Below are positions 14,189 through 21,131 of a stretch of 33,405 nt of DNA, in pieces (the stretch's first letter is position 1; every line of letters begins with the position of its first letter). A model generated the notes under the pieces. That model saw nothing but the letters and a program-made list of their open reading frames with translations. It searched no databases and was not told the DNA's origin. The position numbers and the translations under genes were made by a program. This DNA is from a bacterium (GTDB taxonomy: Bacteria; Actinomycetota; UBA4738; HRBIN12), in NCBI GenBank assembly GCA_023251895.1, contig JAHEXX010000010.1, positions 1 through 33,405 on the forward strand, read 5' to 3'.

Positions 14189-14902
14189 TCAGATCAACTC
14201 CCAGACGACCGTCACCGAAACCTGGGTCTCAATCGTCGGGGGCAGGATCGGCGTCGACTCCGCCGCAGCGGCTCGCTCCGCGAAGATCGGAGGAGGGGTG
14301 ATCGCGCTCGTCTCGACGATCGAGACGACCCGACCAAGCCGAGCATCGGCGGCGGCGGCCAGAACCTCGGCCTTGCCCCGCGCGTCCGCGACCGCGGCCT
14401 GCAGCGCTCCGCCGACCCCTTCGTTCCGATCGGAGACACGGAACGTGACCCCGCCCACCAGGTTCGCCCTGGCAGTCACCGCGTCGTCGATCACCGGCCC
14501 CACCTTGGAGATGTCACGCACGGTCACGTCGAGCTGATCCGAGGCCGTGTACCCGGTCACCTCAATGCCCTTTGAGTCATACGTCGGGTAGAGGCTGATG
14601 TTCGACGTCGCGAGATCGTCCTTCTTGATCCCATCGGCCATCAGCGCTTGGACGACGTCGACTATCCGGGCGGCGTTCTGCTTGATGGCGGCCTCGGCGG
14701 ACGCGGCCTGCGTCTGGACCCCGAGCGACACGACGGCTTCATCAGGTGCCGACCGGACTATCCCGGTGCCGCTCACGCTCACAGTGCGCTGGACATCACC
14801 GGACTTCCCGGGGGCGGGGGACTGCGCCAGGGACGGAAGAGCAAACGAGGCGATAAGCCCTAGAACGACGCCCCCGATCGCGAACTTCAAGGGGTCCTTC
14901 AT
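14189..14902 (-). CDS. secreted SIMPL-domain (DUF541) protein
   Basis: A 237-residue exported protein. The start ATG 14902 has an excellent AAGGAGGT site; the extra 75 residues in the ORF track are an artefact of reading through tRNA-Lys in antisense. A signal peptide (FAIGGVVLGLIASFALPSLAQ) is followed by the SIMPL domain: VSVSGTGIVRSAPDEAVVSL, then AAIKQNAARIVDVVQALMADGI, TYDSKGIEVTGYTASDQLDV, GVGGALQAAVADARGKAEVL and a final VSVTVVWELI. This family occurs in the cell envelope of many bacteria, and its biochemical role is not well defined. The gene converges on nadE with only four bases between their stops and is divergent from tRNA-Lys. Confidence 0.85.
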   Translation of the reverse strand: MKDPLKFAIGGVVLGLIASFALPSLAQSPAPGKSGDVQRTVSVSGTGIVRSAPDEAVVSLGVQTQAASAEAAIKQNAARIVDVVQALMADGIKKDDLATSNISLYPTYDSKGIEVTGYTASDQLDVTVRDISKVGPVIDDAVTARANLVGGVTFRVSDRNEGVGGALQAAVADARGKAEVLAAAADARLGRVVSIVETSAITPPPIFAERAAAAESTPILPPTIETQVSVTVVWELI

Positions 14903-14963
14903 CGTGACCTCCTTAGCCGATCGATGCTTGGACGCAACGAGATGTCGCGGCGGTTCCCGGCCG

Positions 14964-14969
14964 TACAAT
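14964..14969 (+). promoter_or_regulatory. -10 hexamer of tRNA-Lys (TACAAT)
   Basis: TACAAT ends seven bases before the first base of the mature tRNA, so transcription should begin at or next to the tRNA 5' end. No strong -35 is seen 16-18 bp upstream. Confidence 0.5.
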
Positions 14970-14976
14970 CGCCGTG

Positions 14977-15054
14977 GGGCCGGTAGCTCAGTCTGGTTAG
15001 AGCAGGGGGCTTTTAACCCTCGTGTCGCGGGTTCGAATCCTGCCCGGCCCACCA
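14977..15054 (+). tRNA. tRNA-Lys (anticodon TTT), CCA encoded
   Basis: Full cloverleaf. Acceptor GGGCCGG/CCGGCCC, D-arm GTAGCTCAGTCTGGTTAGAGC, anticodon stem GGGGG/CCCTC (one G-T pair) around loop CTTTTAA, T-arm GCGGGTTCGAATCCTGC, discriminator A, and the CCA end encoded at 15052-15054. The anticodon TTT reads AAA and AAG codons. Confidence 0.95.
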
Positions 15055-15193
15055 GTTCGCGGGCCGGTCGCGCGAGCTGCCGCCGTGGCGATCGCGCGGA
15101 CCCCGCTTCCGCCGCTTTACAGGGCATGACGTACGGAGCTATGGGTCCCCGGCAAGGCAGGGTCGCTGTCCGCGCGGCTCATCGGGGGCGATA

Positions 15194-15877
15194 GTGGTGA
15201 CCCTTGGGATCGGCCTCACGGGGTCCTTCGTGGGAGCAGGGGCGGTCAGCGCCTGGGTTGTGCCCGCTATCATCTTCGCCCTGGTCATAGTCGCGTGCTG
15301 GCTGGGCCTGCGATGGATCCGGTCGGAGCACCTCGAGACCCTTCGAGCCGTCCCCCTGTTCAGCCTGCTCTCCGAGCACGAGTTGCGGGCGGTCCTTCGC
15401 TCCGCCCACGCCGTCGCTTTCCAGCCCGGAACCAAGGTCATCGAGCAGGGCGAGCGGGGCAACGGGTTCTACGTCATCACCGAGGGGACGGCCAAGGCGA
15501 CGCTGGACGGAGCCGAACTCGCCGCGCTCGGGTCCGGATCCTACTTCGGCGAGATGGCGGTGATCGATGGAGGACCGAGGGGCGCCACCATCACCGCTCA
15601 CACCCAGGTGTCCACGCTGGAGATCAGTCCCGCAGCCCTCCTCCACCTGGTGGACCGGGAGCCCATGATCGCTCAGGGCATCTACGACGAGCTCTCTCGG
15701 CGCCTGAAATCGGCGGGATACGAGGTAGACGAGGGGGCCGGCACCCGGGTCGACCGGAGTCGGCTCCTGGAGCAGTGCCAGGCCCTCCGCCGAACCCAGG
15801 ACGCCGACTGGGTCCCGGCCTCGCCCACCAGGCGGCGCTCGCTTCGGTTCAGCAACCTGTTTGCGCGCGGCGCCTGA
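15194..15877 (+). CDS. membrane-anchored cyclic-nucleotide-binding (CRP-like sensor domain) protein
   Basis: A 227-residue protein with one N-terminal transmembrane helix (VSAWVVPAIIFALVIVACWLGL) and a cytosolic cyclic-nucleotide-binding domain (~55-165). The domain shows VPLFSLLSEHELRAVL, the barrel glycines EQGERGNGFYVITEG, and a phosphate-binding cassette GSYFGEMAVIDGGPRGATIT. The cassette's Glu and Arg are the residues that hold cAMP's ribose and phosphate in CRP/PKA-type domains. There is no helix-turn-helix, so it is not a CRP transcription factor; the basic C-terminal tail (PTRRRSLRFSNLFARG) is unassigned. It lies 3 kb from the tandem-cyclase gene and could be an effector of it (inference). 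GTG 15194 and 15197 are equivalent start options, with only a weak GGGGGCG upstream. Confidence 0.82.
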   Translation: MVTLGIGLTGSFVGAGAVSAWVVPAIIFALVIVACWLGLRWIRSEHLETLRAVPLFSLLSEHELRAVLRSAHAVAFQPGTKVIEQGERGNGFYVITEGTAKATLDGAELAALGSGSYFGEMAVIDGGPRGATITAHTQVSTLEISPAALLHLVDREPMIAQGIYDELSRRLKSAGYEVDEGAGTRVDRSRLLEQCQALRRTQDADWVPASPTRRRSLRFSNLFARGA

Positions 15878-15967
15878 ACCTCCCGATCGGGATCGTCGCC
15901 GAGCAGCAAACCCACCACGGGCACCAAGGATCAAGGTCGTCTCCGGCCGAACCGATAAGGGAAGAGG

Positions 15968-16327
15968 ATGAGTAGGACTCTGCGCGTCGCCCTGATCGCC
16001 TTGGTCGCGTCCTTCGCCCTTGGCGCTGTCGCCGAGGCCCATACGGAGCCGGGCCTCGGAAGCACGATCGTGGCGTGGAGGTTCGGGGGCTCCGACCGAC
16101 TGAACAACTACTACTCCGTTTCCTTCCGGTTTCGGAACGACCGCACCCAGAAGGTCCATGAGTGGTGCGAGATCAGATCCGAACCTGAGCACGGAAACGG
16201 CCTTGTGACCGACATCGCCGCATGGGTCCGCCCCAGGAATTCGCTTACCAAGACCTTCGCCGTGCAGTCAACCAGGTCCTACGGCAACCCCGACGACTGG
16301 TTCGTCGCTCACTGCCACGCCATCTAG
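15968..16327 (+). CDS. small secreted protein of unknown function
   Basis: A 119-residue protein with a clear signal peptide (MSRTLRVALIALVASFALGAVAEA) followed by a mature domain of about 95 residues. That domain is rich in aromatic and charged residues (NNYYSVSFRFRNDRTQKVHE, WFVAHCHAI) and has two cysteines (WCEI and AHCHAI) that could pair outside the cell. GGGAAGAGG lies just before ATG 15968. I do not recognise a family. It lies between the cyclic-nucleotide-binding protein and the methyltransferase on the same strand, with gaps of 90-100 bp, so a shared transcript is possible but not evident. Confidence 0.7.
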   Translation: MSRTLRVALIALVASFALGAVAEAHTEPGLGSTIVAWRFGGSDRLNNYYSVSFRFRNDRTQKVHEWCEIRSEPEHGNGLVTDIAAWVRPRNSLTKTFAVQSTRSYGNPDDWFVAHCHAI

Positions 16328-16427
16328 GCCCGGCACAGGCCGAGCCACCCTCGTGTCCAGTCGCGTTCGACGGTGACCAGCATCGCTATGCTTCGAGCGA
16401 TCGGCACGAAGGCGCGGGAGGGTCCCC

Positions 16428-17093
16428 ATGGACATCGATGAGATCAAGGCAGGGATGGGCGGCATCACCTGGTACCACAAGATCAACCTGGGCCACGGGC
16501 TCGTCACCCCCGGGATGGACGACACGCCCACCCGGATCGGACGGCTGGAGATCCCCGACGACCTGACCGGGATGAGCGTTCTCGACATCGGCGCGTGGGA
16601 TGGGGCCCTCTCCTTCGCGGCGGAACGCAGAGGCGCCACCAGGGTCCTGGCCACGGACTCCTACTGTTGGAGCGGCGAAGGATGGGGAACGAAGGACGGG
16701 TTCGAGTTCGCGCGGACGGCACTCGACTCAAAGGTCGAGGACTTAGACATCGACGTGCTCGAACTCTCCCCGGAGCGGATCGGAACTTTCGACCTCGTGC
16801 TGTTCGTGGGGGTGCTCTACCACATGCGCCATCCGCTCCTCGCGCTGGAGCGTGTCGCGAGCGTAACCGAGAGACTGTTGATCCTGGACACGCATGTGGC
16901 CATGCTCGAGTACGAGAAGCCGGCGATGATCTTCTATCCGGACGCGGAGCTGAAGAACGATCCCAGCAACTGGTGGGGCCCGAACCCGGCTGCGGTCGAG
17001 GCCATGCTCGGAACCGTGGGGTTCTCCAGCTTCGAGCGAAAGAATCCCTGGACGATCCGGCATGGCAGCTTCATCCTTCACGCCCAACGCTGA
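16428..17093 (+). CDS. SAM-dependent methyltransferase, CmoB-like (DUF1698/Methyltransf_9 type)
   Basis: A 221-residue cytosolic class I methyltransferase. N-terminal WYHKINLGHGLVTPG is characteristic of the CmoB-like group. SAM motif I follows (VLDIGAWDGALSFAAERRGA), then the acidic ribose-binding position (VLATDSY), motif IV FDLVLFVGVLYHMRHPLLAL, and a C-terminal NWWGPNPAAVEAMLGTVGFS. CmoB itself modifies wobble uridine 34 in tRNA, but it is longer, and many relatives act on other small or sugar substrates. The substrate is therefore unassigned. The start ATG 16428 is preceded by GGGAGGGT. A TATGCT -10-like hexamer lies at 16387-16392, suggesting its own promoter. Confidence 0.85.
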   Translation: MDIDEIKAGMGGITWYHKINLGHGLVTPGMDDTPTRIGRLEIPDDLTGMSVLDIGAWDGALSFAAERRGATRVLATDSYCWSGEGWGTKDGFEFARTALDSKVEDLDIDVLELSPERIGTFDLVLFVGVLYHMRHPLLALERVASVTERLLILDTHVAMLEYEKPAMIFYPDAELKNDPSNWWGPNPAAVEAMLGTVGFSSFERKNPWTIRHGSFILHAQR

Positions 17094-17139
17094 GCCCGTA
17101 GGCGACCGGCTCCGCAGGCCACGTGTCGGCGGCGAGCGA

Positions 17140-17145
17140 TAGGGT
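17140..17145 (+). promoter_or_regulatory. -10 hexamer of a leaderless promoter (TAGGGT-N6-GTG)
   Basis: TAGGGT is followed by six bases and then the GTG of the DUF192 gene, repeating the spacing seen at glnA, nadE and the 82-residue gene. Confidence 0.5.
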
Positions 17146-17151
17146 CGGTTC

Positions 17152-17505
17152 GTGCGGCGCGTGACGCTCTTCGACCCTCGCGGGAACCGGATGATGGTGG
17201 AGGTGCCGACGACGCCCTGGGAGCGGATGCGGGGGCTGCTCGGCCGGGACGGCCTGGAGCCGGGACGGGCGCTGCTGCTGGAGCGGACCAGGTCCGTGCA
17301 CACGTTCGGGATGCGGTTCCCCATCAGGGCGACCCTCCTCGATCGCGATCTCCGCGTCGTCGCCGTCCGGCGGATGCGCCCCGGGCGGCTCCTGTTCCCC
17401 CGGCCCCGGGTTCGGCACGTGCTCGAGTGCCCTGGTGGCGCGGACCTTCAGGCAGGGGACGTGCTCCGGGCGGCCGGGTTCGCTAGGACACCAGGGCCCG
17501 GATGA
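17152..17505 (+). CDS. DUF192 family protein
   Basis: A 117-residue protein matching the DUF192 pattern: TPWERMRGLLGRDGLEPGRA, then RSVHTFGMRFPIRATLLDRD, then VVAVRRMRPGRLLFPRPRVR, then a closing VLECPGGADLQAGDVL. Family members are compact, often exported beta-barrel-like proteins of unsettled function. This one has no signal peptide. The start GTG 17152 is fixed by the TAGGGT-N6 leaderless arrangement. Its 3' end overlaps the convergent small membrane-protein ORF by 23 bp. Confidence 0.85.
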   Translation: MRRVTLFDPRGNRMMVEVPTTPWERMRGLLGRDGLEPGRALLLERTRSVHTFGMRFPIRATLLDRDLRVVAVRRMRPGRLLFPRPRVRHVLECPGGADLQAGDVLRAAGFARTPGPG

Positions 17506-17698
17506 GGAGCCATCCGCAGAGCGCGACGCCCAACGTGACGGCCCCGGCGATCGCGGCGGCCACGCGAGGGACCCAGACGGGGACGGCGACCGGGTCCTTC
17601 CGGTTCAGGTTGGGCCGGACGATCCCGAGGTACTCCATGACTTGGCGCATCGGCTCCTTCAACCATCGGCTGGGCAGGATCGATTCCTTGATCGGCAT
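17483..17698 (-). CDS. small membrane protein, single C-terminal helix
   Basis: A 71-residue ORF beginning MPIKESILPSRWLKEPMRQV and ending with one strongly hydrophobic helix (VAAAIAGAVTLGVALCGWLLIRALV). It starts 20 bp after the stop of the lipoprotein gene on the same strand, so the two may form a small operon. The ORF track extends it to 18016, but that extension lies antisense or out of frame within the lipoprotein gene. The ribosome-binding site is weak (CGAGACC). No family recognised. Confidence 0.45.
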   Translation of the reverse strand: MPIKESILPSRWLKEPMRQVMEYLGIVRPNLNRKDPVAVPVWVPRVAAAIAGAVTLGVALCGWLLIRALVS

Positions 17699-17718
17699 CG
17701 GTCTCGAAAGTGCATGGA

Positions 17719-18243
17719 TCAGGAGATCCAGACCCCCTCGCCGGGCACCGGGCCGGCCACCTTCCAGCCCTCGGTCGTGTCCTCGACCACCCAGGTGGAC
17801 CCGCCCCCGCACAGCCCGCCACAGTAGTGGGATCCGGGCACCTGGATCCGCCCGCCCACCTCGGCGATGGGACCCAGGCGGATCAGCTGGCCACCTTCGC
17901 CCTTGAAGATATGCTCGGTGATGTCCCCAATCTCGGACACGAAGGCCAAAGAGGAGTAGTCGGAGAGGGCCGCGGCCAGCGCATCCTGCTCCTCCGGAGA
18001 GAGCGCCCCCGAGCAATCCGTCGGGCTCCCGGCTCCACCGGCGTCCTCGCAGAGCTTCACGTAGATGTAGACGGGGTCCTGTTTGAACTCGGTCTGCGAA
18101 CGGACGACGGCCTCGTAGATCGCGATCTTCCGTTGGTCGACTCCGGCGCTCCCGGCAGCCGGCGATGGGTTGTGCACGACGTTCCGGCCGCAGGCCGCGG
18201 TGGCCACGGCCAATAGCATAACGGCGACTTCGGCGCGCCTCAT
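17719..18243 (-). CDS. putative lipoprotein
   Basis: A 174-residue exported protein with a lipoprotein signal: MRRAEVAVMLLAVATAACG, in which Cys18 would be lipidated. The mature part (ALSPEEQDALAAALSDYSSL, GGRIQVPGSHYCGGLCGGGS, STWVVEDTTEGWKVAGPVPG) contains two Cys pairs and resembles small envelope proteins with a conserved tryptophan-rich end. No family is recognised. The start ATG 18243 has GGGGAAGG upstream; the ORF track's longer version runs into the tRNA-Glu promoter region. Confidence 0.72.
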   Translation of the reverse strand: MRRAEVAVMLLAVATAACGRNVVHNPSPAAGSAGVDQRKIAIYEAVVRSQTEFKQDPVYIYVKLCEDAGGAGSPTDCSGALSPEEQDALAAALSDYSSLAFVSEIGDITEHIFKGEGGQLIRLGPIAEVGGRIQVPGSHYCGGLCGGGSTWVVEDTTEGWKVAGPVPGEGVWIS

Positions 18244-18340
18244 GGTCCTTCCCCTCGGCACAGTACGCCGGTTTGAGAGGTCGAACCCCATGGTGGGTTC
18301 CCGATCTCCCCGGGGCGAGGAGGCAGTTGGGGGGGAGCTA

Positions 18341-18346
18341 TATACT
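18341..18346 (+). promoter_or_regulatory. candidate -10 for the tRNA-Glu/tRNA-Asp pair (TATACT)
   Basis: GCTATATACTCC contains TATACT, the best AT-rich hexamer in the region, 48 bp upstream of tRNA-Glu. A -35 is not clear. Confidence 0.35.
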
Positions 18347-18394
18347 CCTACGGCTGCCCCCGGGCCGGGGCGGCTGGAGCGCCCAAGCGCTTCC

Positions 18395-18467
18395 GCCCCC
18401 ATCGTCTAGCGGCCTAGGATCTCGCCCTTTCAAGGCGGAGACACGGGTTCGAATCCCGTTGGGGGCA
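18395..18467 (+). tRNA. tRNA-Glu (anticodon TTC)
   Basis: Acceptor GCCCCCA/TGGGGGC, anticodon loop CTTTCAA in a CGCC/GGCG stem, T-arm ACGGGTTCGAATCCCGT, discriminator A. The CCA end is not encoded (CGA follows). It is 14 bp ahead of tRNA-Asp. Confidence 0.95.
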
Positions 18468-18481
18468 CGAACTGAATACGT

Positions 18482-18560
18482 GCGCCCGTAGAGGAGTCCG
18501 GTCGTCCTCACCGCCCTGTCAAGGCGGAGATCGCGGGATCGAAGCCCGTCGGGCGCGCCA
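18482..18560 (+). tRNA. tRNA-Asp (anticodon GTC), CCA encoded, unusual T-loop
   Basis: Acceptor GCGCCCG/CGGGCGC, D-stem GAGG/CCTC with an 11-base loop containing GG, anticodon stem CCGCC/GGCGG around CTGTCAA, T-stem GCGGG/CCCGT, discriminator G as expected for Asp, then CCA at 18558-18560. The T-loop is ATCGAAG rather than TTCRANN, so base 54 is A, and base 21 is T rather than A. Stems are otherwise intact, so it is probably functional. Confidence 0.85.
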
Positions 18561-18646
18561 AGGCCAGGTGGCCAGGTACCGCGTGCTGGGGCTCGCGGGA
18601 TGAATGGCCTGACTGCGACCCGGCCGTCCACCGGAGACGCTGGACG

Positions 18647-20077
18647 CTATCGACCGGGCAATTCTGGGTTCGGCCAGTCGAATGGAAGCCGACGCACGAA
18701 GTGCCCCCGACCGGGCGCCGCCTCCCACGGCTCCCCGTCGCGAGCCACGATGGTCCCTCGCGAGATCGTGATCGCCGGCCACCCGGTCACCTGCATCCCC
18801 GCATAAGGGCTGTGATCCGTCGCCATGTGCAGGCGATCCGCATCCAACCGGTGGTGCGCTGCAGGGTCGAACACGACGACGTCGCCGTCGAGTCCCACGG
18901 CAAGAGATCCCTTGACGTGTGAGAGACCGAAGAGCCGGGCGGGCGCCGTGGCGACGGAGTCGATCCAGCGAACGAGCGGCAGCCGCCCCTGTCGGACTCC
19001 CTGGAAGCCGAGGGCGAGACGGGTCTCGACGCCCGGCAGCCCGCCCGGGATCTCCCTGAACGTTCGCCAGCCCTCCTCCCGAGCGTAGACTCCCCGGCGT
19101 CGGTCCGAGGTCGTGAACGGGCAATGATCGGTCGCGAGCACCTGGACGGACCCGTCGGCGAGGCCCGACCACAGCGCCTCTCGATCGACATCGGCCCGGA
19201 GCGGGGGGGCGCAGACGAAGTTCGCGGCCTCCTCGCTCGTCGCGAGGAGCCGATCCTCCGTGAGATACAGGTACTGGGGGCATGTCTCGGCCAAGACCCG
19301 AAGCCCGTTCGCGTTCGCCGCGCGTACCTCCCTCAGGCCCGCCGCGCTAGAGAGATGGACGACGTAGACGGCCGCTCCCGCGTCGCCCGCGAGTTGGGCG
19401 GCACGGCGGATCGCCGCGGCCTCGACCTCCGGAGGCCGGGTTGCCGGATGCGCGTCCGGCCCGACGTGTCCGAGCTCCAGCTCGCGAGCGGTCAACCGCT
19501 CGATCTCGGCGCCGTCCTCCGCATGCACGCAGACGAGCAGTCCCGTTTCCACGGACGCCGTCAGGGCGCGAGCCAGCGTCGCATCGTCGACCATGAGCCG
19601 CTCCGGGTAGGCCATGTAGAGCTTCACGCTCGCCACGCCGCGTTCCAGGAACGACGCGAAGAGCCGAGCCGCCTCCGCAGGGTCGTCGGGCACCGACGTC
19701 ACCGTCAGGTGCAGGCCGTAGTCGATGACGGCGCGTCCCGACGCATTGGCCGTCCACTCGCCGAGCGCCACGTCCGGGCTCTCCCGCCCCGCCCCAGCGA
19801 AGTCCACGACACAGGTCGTCCCGCCGCACGCGGCGGCGATCGTGCCGCTCTCGAAGTCGTCGGCGGAGCGTACCTCGCCGACCGGGAGGCCGAAGTGCGT
19901 GTGGGCATCGATCGCCCCGGGCACGACGAGGGCGCCGGACGCATCGAGGATCTCCGCGCCAGGAGCGTCGATCTCGGGGCCTACGGCCGCGATCCGGCCG
20001 CTGTCGATCAAGACGTCGGCTCGCTGGGACCCCGACGGCTCGACCACCTGCCCCCCCCGGACGAGCAGCATCGACAC
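18647..20077 (-). CDS. hydA: dihydropyrimidinase / D-hydantoinase
   Basis: A 476-residue cyclic amidohydrolase that opens hydantoin, dihydropyrimidine or related cyclic ureides to N-carbamoyl amino acids. The two-metal centre is complete: H59 and H61 (IDAHTHFGLP), carbamylated Lys152 (ASVKLYMAYPE), H185 (CVHAEDG), H241 (VVHLSS) and D317 (ATDHCPFT). The N-terminal beta strands MLLVRGGQVVEPSG and the C-terminal GSLAVGLDGDVVVFDPAAH are typical of the family. The start is GTG 20077 or ATG 20071, both behind TAGGGGTCC. It is the last gene of the operon, 93 bp after carbamate kinase. Neighbouring carbamoyltransferases and carbamate kinase suggest that its ring-opened product feeds a carbamoyl-phosphate route, as inferred for HyuA (YgeZ) of E. 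coli. The substrate cannot be read from sequence. Confidence 0.92.
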   Translation of the reverse strand: MSMLLVRGGQVVEPSGSQRADVLIDSGRIAAVGPEIDAPGAEILDASGALVVPGAIDAHTHFGLPVGEVRSADDFESGTIAAACGGTTCVVDFAGAGRESPDVALGEWTANASGRAVIDYGLHLTVTSVPDDPAEAARLFASFLERGVASVKLYMAYPERLMVDDATLARALTASVETGLLVCVHAEDGAEIERLTARELELGHVGPDAHPATRPPEVEAAAIRRAAQLAGDAGAAVYVVHLSSAAGLREVRAANANGLRVLAETCPQYLYLTEDRLLATSEEAANFVCAPPLRADVDREALWSGLADGSVQVLATDHCPFTTSDRRRGVYAREEGWRTFREIPGGLPGVETRLALGFQGVRQGRLPLVRWIDSVATAPARLFGLSHVKGSLAVGLDGDVVVFDPAAHHRLDADRLHMATDHSPYAGMQVTGWPAITISRGTIVARDGEPWEAAPGRGHFVRRLPFDWPNPELPGR

Positions 20078-20170
20078 GGACCCCTACGCGTCCGCGAGCC
20101 GGCTCGCCCCGGCTCGGCACCCGATCGCGTGCACCTCGTTCACCTGCACGCTCACGACGGCAACATCCCC

Positions 20171-21121
20171 TCAGTCCGGCACGATGTGGGTCCCGGTCTC
20201 GCCAGCCAGCGCGCGCTCCACGTTCTCGGGGTCGGTGATGATGGCCTCGCCACCGCCGCGCTCCAGGTACCCTACGGCGGCCTGGATCTTGGGGGCCATG
20301 CTGCCCCTCGCGAAGTGGACGCCCTCCTCGAGATAGGTCCTGGCCTGCGAGACCGACATCCGATCGATCCACTCTTGGCCCGGCTTGCCGAAGTTCAGGG
20401 CGACCCGCTCGACGGCAGTGCTGATGACGAATAGCTCGGCCCCGATCCGGCTCGCGAGCAAGGAGGAGGCGAAGTCCTTGTCGATGACGGCCGCCACGCC
20501 GTGCAGATCCCCGTTCTCGTCGACGATGACCGGGATGCCGCCCCCGCCCACAGTGATCACGACGAACCCGTTGGCGATGAGGCTCCGGACGGCGGCCTCC
20601 TCCACGATGCGCATGGGGATCGGCGAGGGAACGACGCGTCGCCAGCCGCGACCGGCGTCCTCCATCACCGCCCACCCCTCGCTGTCCCGTCGCTCCTTCG
20701 CCTTGTCCTCATCCATGTACGAGCCGATCGGCTTGGAGGGGTTCTGGAACGCCGGGTCGTCTGCGTCGACCTCCACCTGCGTCACGACCGTCACCGCGTG
20801 CTTGGCGATGCCGACCCGCCGGAAGTCGTTCTCGAGGTTCTGCTGCAGCGCGTAGCCGATCGCGCCCTGGCTGTCGGCGCCGCAGGCGTCCAGCGGCACC
20901 TCGTGGAGCTCGTGCGCGGCAAGCTCGGAGCGCCGCAGGATGAACCCGACCTGTGGCCCGTTCCCGTGGCCGATCGCGACGTCCCAGCCGTCTCGGAGCA
21001 TCGACGCGATGTGCCAGCACGTCTCCCCCGCCGCGATGTACTGGTCACGGACCGACTGATGCTCCTTGTCCTTGATCAGCGAGTTCCCGCCGATCGCGAC
21101 GACGGCAGTCTTCCCCGGCAC
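20171..21121 (-). CDS. arcC: carbamate kinase
   Basis: Interconverts carbamoyl phosphate + ADP and ATP + carbamate; in catabolic operons it makes ATP. The 316-residue length and motifs match: VVAIGGNSLI at the N-terminus, GHGNGPQVG, QGAIGYALQQNL, VTQVEVDADDPAFQNPSKPI, the GGGGIPV loop with AVIDKDF(A)S, and the C-terminal GSMAPKIQAAVGYLERGG. The GTG 21121 start lies ten bases behind the stop of the YgeW-like gene, with GGGGAG upstream, so it is transcribed with the carbamoyltransferases. There is no arginine deiminase gene, so an arginine deiminase pathway is not supported; the carbamoyl phosphate probably comes from ureido compounds. Confidence 0.95.
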   Translation of the reverse strand: MPGKTAVVAIGGNSLIKDKEHQSVRDQYIAAGETCWHIASMLRDGWDVAIGHGNGPQVGFILRRSELAAHELHEVPLDACGADSQGAIGYALQQNLENDFRRVGIAKHAVTVVTQVEVDADDPAFQNPSKPIGSYMDEDKAKERRDSEGWAVMEDAGRGWRRVVPSPIPMRIVEEAAVRSLIANGFVVITVGGGGIPVIVDENGDLHGVAAVIDKDFASSLLASRIGAELFVISTAVERVALNFGKPGQEWIDRMSVSQARTYLEEGVHFARGSMAPKIQAAVGYLERGGGEAIITDPENVERALAGETGTHIVPD

Positions 21122-21131
21122 GGCGCTCCCC

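Noticed and set aside
14903-15127. 75-residue N-terminal extension of the SIMPL protein
   Set aside because: It is translated from antisense tRNA-Lys (GRAGFEPATRGLKAPCSNQT is a well-known tRNA artefact), and a strong ribosome-binding site marks ATG 14902.
18338-18631. 97-aa minus-strand ORF
   Set aside because: Antisense read-through of tRNA-Glu and tRNA-Asp, with the typical false peptide APNGIRTRVSALKGRDPRPL.
18647-21121. Arginine deiminase pathway
   Set aside because: Carbamate kinase and carbamoyltransferases are present, but there is no arginine deiminase or arginine/ornithine antiporter, and the transferases look YgeW- and ATCase-like.
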